From: Thereva unica
Taxonomy: Eukaryota > Arthropoda > Insecta > Diptera > Therevidae
Length of the DNA: 64,000 nucleotides
Assembly (NCBI GenBank): GCA_949987705.1
Contig: OX465282.1
Coordinates: forward strand, 37,908,039-37,972,038
Direction: 5' to 3'
The notes under the pieces are model-generated. The model had not been told where the DNA came from. It was given only the letters and a program-made list of their open reading frames with translations, and searched no databases. Shown here in pieces: positions 1 through 9,130 of this stretch. A program made the position numbers and the translations under genes. Each line of letters starts with the position of its first letter. Within the stretch, counting starts at the first letter, position 1.

Positions 1-226
1 TGGTGTCATTCCAAATTCAAAATGGCGGCCGGAACAAAATGGCGGCCGGAACAAAATGGCGGCCGGAACAAAATGGCGGCCAACACAAGTGGCAGATTAC
101 TTTTTTATTTACATCACGATCGATATGGGTATCAAATGAAAGGATATGACAAGTAGAATACTATTAGCTGGGTGGCATAATTCCAAATTCAAAATGGCAG
201 CCTTTTTTTACAACGCTCTCGGTATG
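1..226 (+). repeat. Dispersed ATGGCGG-motif repeat (family N), first copy
   Basis: This block combines 'CCAAATTCAAAATGGCGG', 'GGGTATCAAATGAAAGG' and 'GTAGAATAC...AGCTGGGTG'. The same pieces recur at 2107-2345, 28301-29035 (reverse) and 31895-32000, so it is a dispersed repeat rather than unique sequence. No coding frame is convincing. The unit restarts near 183 and is interrupted by a hAT insertion at 235. The family's mobilisation mechanism is not visible. Confidence 0.75.
17..81 (+). repeat. 17-bp tandem repeat with four AAAATGGCGGCC motifs
   Basis: After a first AAAATGGCGGCC (about 19-30), three direct 17-bp units of the form GGAACAAAATGGCGGCC follow (31-81). The core matches the known YY1/Pleiohomeotic binding consensus (AANATGGCGGC). 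Whether it binds anything is inference; the repeat itself is directly visible. Confidence 0.9.
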
Positions 227-234
227 GATACCAA

Positions 235-2106
235 CACTGGCGTGCACACGGGTATGGCAGGTATGGCAGCTGCCATACCAAACAAATCATCGGCGCCCCA
301 ATGCCTCCAAAAAATAAAAATTATTCAAAAAAAAATTTTTTTTTCTTCTTTATTTTGATTTTTTAAACAATTTGTTTTTTAATTTGATATTTTCAAGCAG
401 AATTTTCTGAAAAATGCACTGCGGCTGTATAGAGTGCGCACTGCGCAGTGCCAAGTTGATGTTCATATATAAACGAATAAGGGAGTTACTGCAAAAAACC
501 GCTAAAAATCGCCTTTTTTTGCTCATAACTTTTACAAACAAAATGATTTTGTTATGAAACTTGTGAAAAGTATACTAGATATAGCGTATCTTTGACTTTT
601 TTGGAATTATTCAGTTAGTCTACAATTTTATAGAAGGAAGTCCAACGCGTCACGCTATTTTAGAGGAACTCGTCAAATCTACAATTTCTGCCAAACTTCA
701 TACTTTGAAATCGTTGTCAACAACGAGATGGTCTTGTCGAGCTGAAGCTGTTTCCGAAATTCAGGTACAATTTTTATTAATAGTAGAAGCAATAGAGGAA
801 ATAATTGACATAACAACAATATCTTCAGTAAAAGCAACGGGAAAGGGCATTTTATCCCAACTCAAATCGTTTGATTTCATCAATTCTTTGGAAATTATGG
901 AGCCACTTTTGCTGTTCACTGTAATTTATTGTGAGTAAGAAGTTGCAGTCCACGGACATGGATCTCATCGAAGGAATGAATTCCGTCAACGATCTCAAAA
1001 ATGCTCTGAAGAGTTTGCGACAAGATCAGGAGAAATTCAAACATATATTTACATCGGTTGTTGAGAAATGGAGCAAACTTGAAATATCTGTCCCTGCGGT
1101 AAAGAACAGAAGAGTTTCTCGCCGATTAGAGGATCATCCTGAATCTGCATTCGTAGAGATTTCCAAAGAACATGAAGTTTGGAAAGATACTTTTGTACCT
1201 GTGCTTGATGCATGTATTACCGGTTTGATTGAACGTTATTCTCAGGATACGACCGACGTTATTTGTGGAGTAGGACAACTAATTCAATTCAAAGCTAGTG
1301 ATGATGACCTTAGAATTGTTTCAAATCAATTCAGAAACGACTTTTCAGAGCTAAAGGCGGAGATTAATCTTCTTCAGTACCGCAACGAAAAAGACTATCC
1401 ACCATCAACTGTTCAAAAACGGCTAAAATGGTTAAATAAGGTAGATAGAAAAACCACGTATCCCAATTTTTAAAAAGTAATATCCGATTTTTTGTCTATT
1501 CCGGTCACTAGTTGCAAACGTGAGAGAGGTTTTTCTAAGTTTATAAAAAATAAACTAAGATCTACAATGACTCAAGAACGCTTAGAGCCTCTTCTTGTGG
1601 GTTTCGTGGAACAAGATATTTTGGTTTCACTTGATGCGGGAGATGTTATAGACAAATTTGCAGAAATTGGTCCAGAAAGGAAATTACAACTTAAATTATA
1701 AATATACAGGGTGTGTGTATTTACTAAGTAAACAAAGCGGCCGGCTGTGGATAGGTTTTCGATAGACGAACAAAAAATTATATGGGAGGGAGGGGGAATC
1801 GTAACTGTTTAGCAGCTAGGGCGTTTTTAATTTTTTTTTTAGAGTTTTACATATCAGCTTGTATTTTGGTAGCCCTATAAGATATTTTCATAAGTAAGAC
1901 ATCGCACGCAGAATACTCCCACCTATCTAAAACTTTAAAAATCAGGGCTCATTACTCTGGAAGTTGATAAGCTGTTGTATAATAATAATTATTATCACAT
2001 ATATTTTTAATGTTTTAATTATTATTATTATTGTTATCGTTATTATTTAATGTGGCGCCCCAAAAAAGTCTGCCATACCAAAGGGGAGCCCCTGTGCACG
2101 CCACTG
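235..2106 (+). mobile_element. hAT DNA transposon, complete ends, decayed interior
   Basis: Ends are imperfect terminal inverted repeats: CACTGGCGTGCACA at the left and, reverse-complemented, CAGTGGCGTGCACA at the right, both followed by GGTATGGCAG-like sequence. Perfect 8-bp target duplications GATACCAA flank it at 227-234 and 2107-2114, the hAT signature. The 1872-bp element carries a decayed ZMYM1-like hAT transposase in the same orientation. It landed inside the family N repeat: removing it restores a GGATACCAAATAAAAG stretch matching the repeat's GGGTATCAAATGAAAG. The segment near 1750-1830 resembles the interior of the hAT MITE at 59258-59722. Confidence 0.93.
612..1701 (+). pseudogene. 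hAT transposase remnant (ZMYM1-like, C-terminal half)
   Basis: hAT transposases cut and paste DNA and dimerise through a C-terminal hATC domain. From 612 one frame reads through a 'SPTRHAI' stretch and 'KSLSTTRW' to 'FDFINSLE' near 900. A frameshift near 921-930 moves to a second frame that continues from 931 as 'SKKLQSTDMDL...', interrupted by TAA at 1471-1473. The same frame then resumes with 'IPVTSCKRERGFSKF' and 'KNKLRSTMTQERLEPL', the hATC dimerisation motif, ending at TAA near 1701. This order matches ZMYM1-type hAT-derived proteins. The N-terminal zinc finger and the first part of the catalytic domain are absent or unrecognisable. At least one frameshift and one stop make it non-functional. 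Confidence 0.88.
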
Positions 2107-2345
2107 GATACCAAATAAAAGTGTATGATGAGTAGAGTACAGTAAGCTGGGTGACCTCATTTTAAATATCGGTCACCACAAAATAACCGAAGACATAATA
2201 AAGTAAATGGTAGAAAACTAAAAATGTAGTTTAAAGAACTTAAAAATATGCTTTTGTTTAAAAATGAACTAAAAAGTAAAAAATTATGTTGAATGAAAAC
2301 TTTTTTGCTCAAGCCAGTATATATAATATATATCATATGGCCAAT
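2107..2345 (+). repeat. Family N repeat, continuation after the hAT insertion
   Basis: Sequence resumes with the target duplication and 'GATGAGTAGAGTACAGTAAG', the counterpart of 'GACAAGTAGAATACTATTAG' in the first copy. It then runs into an AT-rich arm (2200-2340: GAACTTAAAAATATGCTTTT, then GAACTAAAAAGTAAAAAATT). The same arm occurs at 27975-28104 and reversed at 28168-28300, which links the ATGGCGG part and the AT-rich part into one family. Confidence 0.7.
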
Positions 2346-2686
2346 ATGAGATCAGGGCAGTAGCAGATATTTCGGCAACTTTACTCACATCAGGAAGAAC
2401 AGCTCATTCTATGCTTAAGATACCAATCGAAGAAGATCATATGGAAAATCCTGCGTGAAACAAATCTAAAAACCTGCGTGGAAAAAATCTAATGTTTTAC
2501 AAGACCGCATGATGGCTGTCTGGGAATGCGATGAGTGTACTATGGCAAATAAAGTATCTATTAACAGAACCCCGTGAGATTTAAGATGTAAAAACCAATT
2601 ATTTTGGGGAGTAACTATTTTATTGGCATAGATTCCGGGCAAATGTTGCCGGCTGTCCGGAATATGTGGGCCGATGATATTGATGC

Positions 2687-2917
2687 ATGTCTGAAATGAT
2701 CACTCATTTAGGAGGAACATATTGGAAAACGTCATTTAAAGCAAAAGATGACAACGCAATCGGAAAACTCAGAATTCAGTACTATTCTCCTCAACATAGA
2801 ATATACTATAGAAAATGTTATGAGAATTATGACAGCCGCTGCATGTTGTTTGAAATAGACGAGGAAATTTTGATGAGCGACATTTATGACGATTTCGAAA
2901 ATATCAACTCAACTTAA
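2687..2917 (+). CDS. Unassigned small ORF (76 codons)
   Basis: An ATG-to-TAA frame of 76 codons with a mixed, non-repetitive composition: acidic C-terminus, and aromatic and cysteine residues around codons 35-60. I do not recognise any domain. It lies in otherwise unassigned sequence just downstream of a TE cluster. It could be a TE scrap, one exon, or chance. No splice or promoter evidence is visible. Confidence 0.1.
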   Translation: MSEMITHLGGTYWKTSFKAKDDNAIGKLRIQYYSPQHRIYYRKCYENYDSRCMLFEIDEEILMSDIYDDFENINST

Positions 2918-2989
2918 TCGACTCAACCCAGTAACCACAAACATTGTAATACTTACAAGTGAAACATCTAACATAACGATGTTTAACAA

Positions 2990-3059
2990 CTGGTTAACAA
3001 TCCACTGTAACGCTTGTTTATAAACGTATAAACAAGCGTTACAGTGGATTGTAAACCAG
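2990..3059. repeat. Near-perfect 33-bp hairpin with a 4-base loop
   Basis: The arms at 2990-3022 and 3027-3059 are reverse complements over 33 bases with one mismatch. The inner 26 bases (from ACAATCCACTGTAACGC to TTTATA) are perfect, around the loop AACG. Such a palindrome can arise by template switching in replication, be a TE end pair, or form an RNA hairpin. It is not a terminator context, since no gene lies upstream. Confidence 0.95.
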
Positions 3060-4094
3060 TGCCTTGCGAGCGGTATGACCGGAAACGACGAAACACGAAA
3101 ACGGGAAGCAGCAACTGTCCTTTTTAGGATCAAATCAGTAGTATCGTCTTAAAATGTTGGCAAGCCATGTTCGCCATGGGGAAAGTTCAGGGTGCCAGTT
3201 ATCTGAGAACGTCAAAATCTACGCGCACAGGATATATTCTGAATAAAATTGGCTAGGTATTTGTTGTGCACGTAGTATAAAAGTCTTCCGATGATTAACC
3301 TCGAATATTAAAAAAAGTTGTAGGTAACATATTTTTATAGTCAACTCTAAAGTTTTTTATATATCCAAAATCATGCCTTGCAGATTTGTTCTTTCATTCA
3401 TTATACCCTTTTCTTATTCCCGACTATGCACACATAATTTTGTTTTATTAAAAGGCGTTGCGACGCACGCGGGTTTTTGCTAGTTAATTATAAAAAAATA
3501 AATAATTGAATTAATTAATTAAAAAAATAAATAATTGAATAATTAATTGAATTAATTATTATTAAAATATATGAGTTACTGTTTTACTCCAGAAACCCAG
3601 TAGGTGATGGAAAATATTGTAATTTACCCGGTCTTGAAAAAGGTTGCCGACCGCTGGTCTAGTAAGACCGCTGGTCTAGTTATTTATTTAGCTATTGAAT
3701 TATAACACCTCCGGACACATCGCCGGATATGCACAGGAGGTGTGTTTGAAAAAACGTAAAATATGGCTGGCAAGGGTGCTCTATTGCACGTTGTCTTCAG
3801 TTTCTAGTGATAAACCAGTGCTCGGCAAGAGCAGCTTTTGATAGCCACACTAGCTTTCCCGGGAGTTCCAGAGCCTTCCAATCCTGGTTGTGAGTTCAAG
3901 TGAGAGAGGTATAAATAAAACTCTATTGTGCTCTCTTTTCTTTTTTTGGGTGGTTTAAAGAAAATTGTAAAGGTTTCTATATCTCACTCACTCAAAAGTA
4001 GAAAGACGCCATTGCATCAAAACCAAACCATTTCTGGTGCTCTAAAAAGTCAACTATACCCGGAATAGGAACGGAACGCAGTAGCTTGGCATGT
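3060..4094. other. No gene recognised
   Basis: Contains an AT-rich simple stretch (about 3480-3570), a direct repeat of 'GACCGCTGGTCTAGT' (about 3650 and 3666), and a short inverted pair ACACCTCC/GGAGGTGT (about 3704-3742). 'GCGTTGCGACGCACGCGGG' near 3455 reads like part of a dispersed repeat but has no second copy here. No supported coding frame. Confidence 0.6.
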
Positions 4095-4200
4095 GCTGCA
4101 CTCTCCATGCATTGTGTTCATTGACCGGGCCGTATATCTTTCGGAGAACCTTCCTCTCAAATATATACATCTCATCTTCTACTTTTGAAAGATACTCAAA
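4095..4200 (-). pseudogene. RTE-type LINE, C-terminal ORF2 scrap
   Basis: Read on the minus strand, this encodes 'FERKVLRKIYGPVNEH..WR'. It matches the segment after the reverse transcriptase thumb of RTE-like ORF2 proteins, where an 'ERKVLRKIYGPV' motif is typical. Only about 30 codons are recognisable, within a 75-codon open frame whose start and end are unrelated. Related sequence occurs at 56395-56430 (+). It is a short truncated fossil. Confidence 0.65.
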
Positions 4201-5252
4201 GCCTTCTATATTTACAAGCCATGCATAAAGAAATCTCACACTCACAATAAAAGCATCATGGGACTTCAATTTGTCTGTCAAACTGTATGGACATTCATTG
4301 TAACATTTATTTAATACATCTTACAAAAATTGTGTTATCTAATAATGTAAATATGTAATAAGTGTAATTGCACTTGGAGTAAAATTACGGACGTTTAAGC
4401 ATCTAGTTCGTTATTGCTTGTCCATCGTTTCTTTTTCAGTCAGCAAATGCTGCCCTGAAATTAAAATAAATACTTGGGAATGTCTAGCAAACTATTAATT
4501 TCAACTTATCTTCATTTTCCTTTTTCCTTTAAAACGTTGGCTTGCCTAATTTTCGGTCCATTTTCCATCTTTGAGCATGTAGCGTCAAAGCGCACTTGTA
4601 CTTTTTTCTTCTTTTCCAGGCAGGCCCTTCTTGTGATACCAGAGAAAAATTTCGAAAACTTAAATAGTTAACAATGAACGCACAAACGAAATTTGGCCAT
4701 AACTGCAAACACCGCGGCAAATTGATGTTATGTTCGTTTTATCTTATTAAAAACACTATTATTTTTAACAAAAAATCACGGCACTTTCATTTATAAAAGA
4801 CTCCGCGGTACGAAACACTTGTTTCCCTCGTTATTAATGGGATTTTGGCATGTTGTTCTTCCATGTCCAACATAATTCCCGCAAAATGAGTCCTATTAGT
4901 AACATATGTTTAAATTGCTAGCTTATGGCACTTATTTTAGGCACTTTTTGTAGTTTTGATAACTCTTATTTTTAACTAGCATAAAACCCGCGTGCCTTGC
5001 AACGCCTTTAAATAAAAACTGTTTATTATGTGCACTGTTTTCCTTGAAAAAAAAAAACAAACAAAAAGGTCAGTTGTTATTATCCCTAAAAAAGGTTTAT
5101 TATAGAGCATTTTTTTAATAAACATGGTAAACAAATTGCTGCGTATATCACCTCTGCTCAACAAATCTGCAAGTTTTGAAGCAGAGATTGGTGTGTATAT
5201 GTCATCAAGAGAAGTGACAAAGGAATCCTAAATAAAGTGAATTTTGAGTCAT
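4201..5252. other. No gene recognised
   Basis: Unassigned AT-rich sequence. Several open frames of 60-75 codons exist on both strands, overlap each other and show no domain. No repeat shared with the rest of the window was noticed. Confidence 0.55.
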
Positions 5253-5546
5253 TCATTTCCACGTGATTATAGGGATGCACTGTCAAAATTTCAGCCCTTC
5301 AGCCCCAGCGGTTTGGGTTAACTCCATTTCACCCCTTTAGGGGATGAATTTCGAAAAATCGATTTATAGTGGATGTCCACGCCATTATAGGGATGCACTG
5401 TCAAAATTTCAGCCCTATAGCTCCAGCGGTTTTGGGTTGACCCCATTTCACACCCTTATGGGATGAATTTCGAAAAATCGCTTGTTAGTGGATGTTCACG
5501 TCATTATTGGGATTCACTGTCAAAATTTCAGCCCTATAGCTCCAGC
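5253..5546 (+). repeat. 118-bp tandem repeat, about 2.4 copies
   Basis: Units begin at ATTATAGG/ATTATTGG at 5266, 5384 and 5503, giving periods of 118 and 119 bp. Each carries 'GGATGCACTGTCAAAATTTC', 'CCAGCGGTTT', 'GGGATGAATTTCGAAAAATC' and 'AGTGGATGT'. The third unit stops at 'CTCCAGCG' near 5545. No long reading frame runs through all copies. It is either a short satellite array or a tandemly duplicated TE segment. Confidence 0.92.
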
Positions 5547-5559
5547 GCGCGCGTATATA

Positions 5560-5756
5560 CGGTTTGAAACGTCTCACGCACCCATAATAACGCCGACCTT
5601 TTGTCAAATGGCAGAAAGTGCCAGAACGGGCATGCTTGCGACTGACTATCCGGAGACTCTCCTGACCACGAAACAACTAGTTGCTGCGCAAGGGAGCTTT
5701 CTGGAAGCAATGGCCGAGTTGGCTCAGGGCTCAGAACGGCACAGATCCCTGTGATG
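5560..5756 (+). pseudogene. Possible LINE ORF1 fragment
   Basis: The frame ending at 5754 reads '...GMLATDYPETLLTTKQL...', which resembles the start of the RNA-binding ORF1 region in some Jockey/LOA-type LINEs ('DYP...LT..Q' pattern). Only about 40 codons are suggestive and no CCHC knuckle follows. Treat this as a weak assignment. Confidence 0.2.
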
Positions 5757-6464
5757 GACAGAATACCCCACTGACATTATGTTAAAACGGATAGGGGACT
5801 AAAACAAACACCTAAGGGCGTAGAAGTATAGAGTACTCCACAAAGTGCACCGCACTACATTCATAGAGCTGACGTTCTCTGGTGGACCAAAAGATTACCA
5901 ACTGAAGTCTCGCAGGAGTCTGCTCCGGAAATGTAAAGTAAGTTGGTCAAATGTTAGGGGCGATAGCGCGTAAGTTGTCTCAATCGAACTTTTGTATGAA
6001 GAGGTCAATTGAAACAGCTTACGTACTACCACCCCAGGATGGTGAACTTTGCAATTTTGGGCAGGTGGTAGAAGCCTCTTTTAACGCGGAGGTGACTCTC
6101 TCCACCACCTCTAACTTACTTGCGACTGGGGCAAGCTCTAATGCTCAACAATCCGATACAATACAAAGAATCACATAGCTTTCAGAGAGGTTGGCGCTGT
6201 TGGAAAAGATGGGGATATAACTCTGGGGGAAGCAGTGACTCTAAAACCACCATCGAAAACCTTAGAGGCAGCACAAAAAGGCTCGAAAAAGGGGAAATAA
6301 GTGAAGAAGTGGTCGAAGGTAAAACTCCTTCACGCCTTGGCAGTGCTCGAAAACGGTTTATCTAGAACAACCGAAAATGGAATTTATGTGATGTGAAAGC
6401 GTCGACCAAAGGGCGCCGAAGGACAATCTCGCTCCACCCTCAACAAGGGCTAGGGCCGACGCTG
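5757..6464. other. No gene recognised
   Basis: Overlapping short frames (for example 5951-6178 and 6120-6365) show no domain. Composition is less AT-rich than the neighbours, which would fit decayed LINE ORF1 sequence, but nothing proves it. Confidence 0.45.
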
Positions 6465-6960
6465 GGTGCCGTCGTATTGCCTGAATACGGGCCCAGCCAA
6501 CTTTGGCGTTCAGATCTCCCAGATGATTTTTGCATCATACCTGGGGCAGGCATTAAGTTCCCGTTCATTGGCTGATGTTCTTAAATTTACCTCGTACACG
6601 AAGAGTGCATAGCCTTTCGTTTATTGCTTTAAAGCCAAATGGTAAGCTTCATTCTTTTGTTGACCATAAAACCTAATCCGAGTACATGGTGTTTTGTATG
6701 ACAGCTGTAATATACGTCATACTCGTCATTGCAAAACACCATTCCCAGGCCATCTCATCTCCTGAATGGCGGTAATGTCAGCTTTATACTTCGACAGGGT
6801 ATCGGCCAGATGCTATGTAGCTCGAGTTCTTTACGTTCCATGAGAAAAATCGTAAATCGTTTTGTTGTTTTCGTTGCCGTGGTGTCGTCGTCGTTGATTC
6901 CAGTATCCAAGGCACGTGCTCGTTCCGTAATAATTATTTTTTCCGGGTGAGGCCTCACGC
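6465..6960 (-). pseudogene. RTE family A LINE, endonuclease N-terminal part (antisense)
   Basis: The minus strand matches the + strand endonuclease at 24150-24350: both carry 'GAGGTAAATTTAAGAACATC' and, after a gap, 'GGAACTTAATGCCTGCCCCA'. Upstream in sense, sequence near 6860-6740 encodes decayed 'F..WNV', 'YKADITAIQE' and 'GFMVNKR'-like pieces, the N-terminal part of the apurinic-like endonuclease that nicks target DNA. Relative to 24150 this copy lacks about 75 bp between 'AAGAACATCAGC' and 'GAACGGGAAC' and has several stops. It ends at the codon after the GDLN motif region. It is a truncated, internally deleted fossil. Confidence 0.85.
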
Positions 6961-8340
6961 CAACCTTACTTAGAAGGGACTAGCCCGATCATATTAGCCT
7001 ATCCCCTCTTATGGAATAGTTACCAGTGGCCACTACATGCTAGTCCCCCTATTCCGCTGATGACTGACCACCTAAGAATAAAATACTGAATACAAAAATG
7101 CAATAAGCTCAAAATCTACAAATTTGCACTAAAGTACTTTTGGCTGTGTAGGTATCTACTGTAGAGTTCCGCATATGTGTTTTATCATAACTAAGTGTTT
7201 ACCTTATCAAGTGTTTGATTGGCGAATAAGTGTTTTACTTTTAAACACATGTACTACTTAGGTTAGAATTTTTTGATAAACACCTCACGCGTTTAATTTC
7301 TGTTATACAATTTAAATGTTTAAGAGTAAAACAATTCTGCTAAACATTTGGATTTGCAGTGTTTGTTTATCCTCAATTGCAAGAATTCTCACGTCACCGA
7401 AAGTGACAACCAAAATAAGGCTGAACCGAAATTTTTCACCTCACTCCATAATATGGAAAGCGACAGTGACATTTCTCACTATGGTGAGGTGACAACCACA
7501 AAGGGCTGATTATTTCTGATCTATTCCCATGTAGGTATAGCACATTTTAACCGTTATGTTTATATACAAGTGTTTCCCACCCGCAGAGAGAATGCTCCAC
7601 CGCCCTTGAGTGGGTTGTTAACCCTCAGTAGTATGTATATTTGGTCTCGATAAATTTAATTTCACACTATAATGAAAGAGAACCAAACATATTTTACTAC
7701 ATCGATTTCTTTGCTTTACAAGATTTTAATTGATAAATAATGTTTGTGCAAACTAAGGAAAATATCTCTACAATTCGTAGCTTACACACTTATCTGTATT
7801 ATAGGTGATTTCCGATCAAAAAATGTATGAAAATATAGTTTTGTTCCGGCGACAATTCAGTTCATTTAGCCAAAAATACAATAATGGCCGACAAAAATTC
7901 TGCGCAACAACACCTAAGCCGTCCCCTTGCTGATAGACCACATTCCAAAATAGACTAAAGTGCGTTCGATGGCTCAATAGCTGTTTTGTGAGTATTCGGT
8001 GGGTTTCTAAGAAATTTGTTTAAAGTAAAATCCTGCTGCAAGTTGTCGACCGCAATGCAGTAAATGCACATAAAGAACGCGATTAAAGTTTTAGTATCAC
8101 ACAAGAAAAGGGCTTTGAGTTTGAGTCAACCATTTTCTTTGCTGCTGATGAAGAATGTGAATCTGAAAAACGTTCGTCTTCTTTAACTTTGAGATACAAT
8201 TTTTTTACCTCGAAAAGTGAAAATAAAAAAAAAAAATCTCGACAGACTTCTGCCATCATGCTTCCTACGATTTTTGTTGTTGCAATTGCGGCGTTATATT
8301 ATGGCATCCCCGGTGAAAGCTACGAAATACTGCACGAATC
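6961..8340. other. No gene recognised; AAGTGTTT-rich segment
   Basis: Between about 7180 and 7380 the octamer-like motif AAGTGTTT or AAACACTT/AAACACAT recurs several times in both orientations. A similar cluster lies at 16770-16870. The rest is AT-rich with no supported frame. Confidence 0.5.
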
Positions 8341-9130
8341 TTGCGCCTCATTCCCACATCTTTCCCGGCCAAGTACGCGCGCGGCACGCATGCAGCGCAA
8401 CGGAAAATATATCTGCTGGGCTTAAACACACACAGGAATCACACACGGACACAGCCTGCTACCATCCAGTAAGGCACAAGACTCCGTTCTTGCGAGACAA
8501 TTTCCCACTTCTCGGTTAAGCTTCTGCAGTAACAGGTCAATGGGAATTGCTTGTGGTCAACGTATCCCCAGCACACTTCGCTACAATCGTAATCAATTCT
8601 GACCAGTGCACGGTATACAGTAGTTGCCGCACCCACAAGAGTATATAAAACGAATACCCAAGTAATCACTAACCAGTGTCATCCTTCCCGTGGGTAAGAG
8701 AGACTGCCTGGAGTGGGAGCGCACAATACATAAATGTCGATGCAGAGTAGATGCTCGGTTTGGGTAGTGGAGTGGTGTAAACAGAGGGAAAAATCCAGGG
8801 CGTAGTCAATGTGTGTGATGTACGTAGGCAGGGACTTAGATGATTTGGGGGCGTGGCTATAGCGGTTGAGCAGGGCATGGGCGCGAGCATGTGTGGCGCT
8901 AAGCGCACACCATTACCATTCGCTTAGCTAATCTTATGTTTATCATGTGCCATCTGAAGTGGGCTGGAAGCGCATAGTTCGCAAGGCGTTGAATACCCTC
9001 GAGCTTTTGGATCGGGGCAGTTGAAATCTGTCTAATGCGCAGAGTGTGTCGTGTGCGCGGGTTCCATTGTAATAAACATTTTTTTTGGGGAATAACAATA
9101 GCGTAAAAAAATAATAGCAACAAGGGAAAA
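8341..9130. other. GC-richer island without an assigned gene
   Basis: Composition becomes clearly less AT-rich than the flanks. Open frames of 74-79 codons occur on the minus strand (8439-8669, 8669-8908, 8899-9123) and 100 codons on the plus strand (8217-8519). None shows a domain I recognise. A 'GTATATAAAACG' TATA-like string lies at about 8641. It could be a decayed TE or part of an unrecognised gene. Confidence 0.35.
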
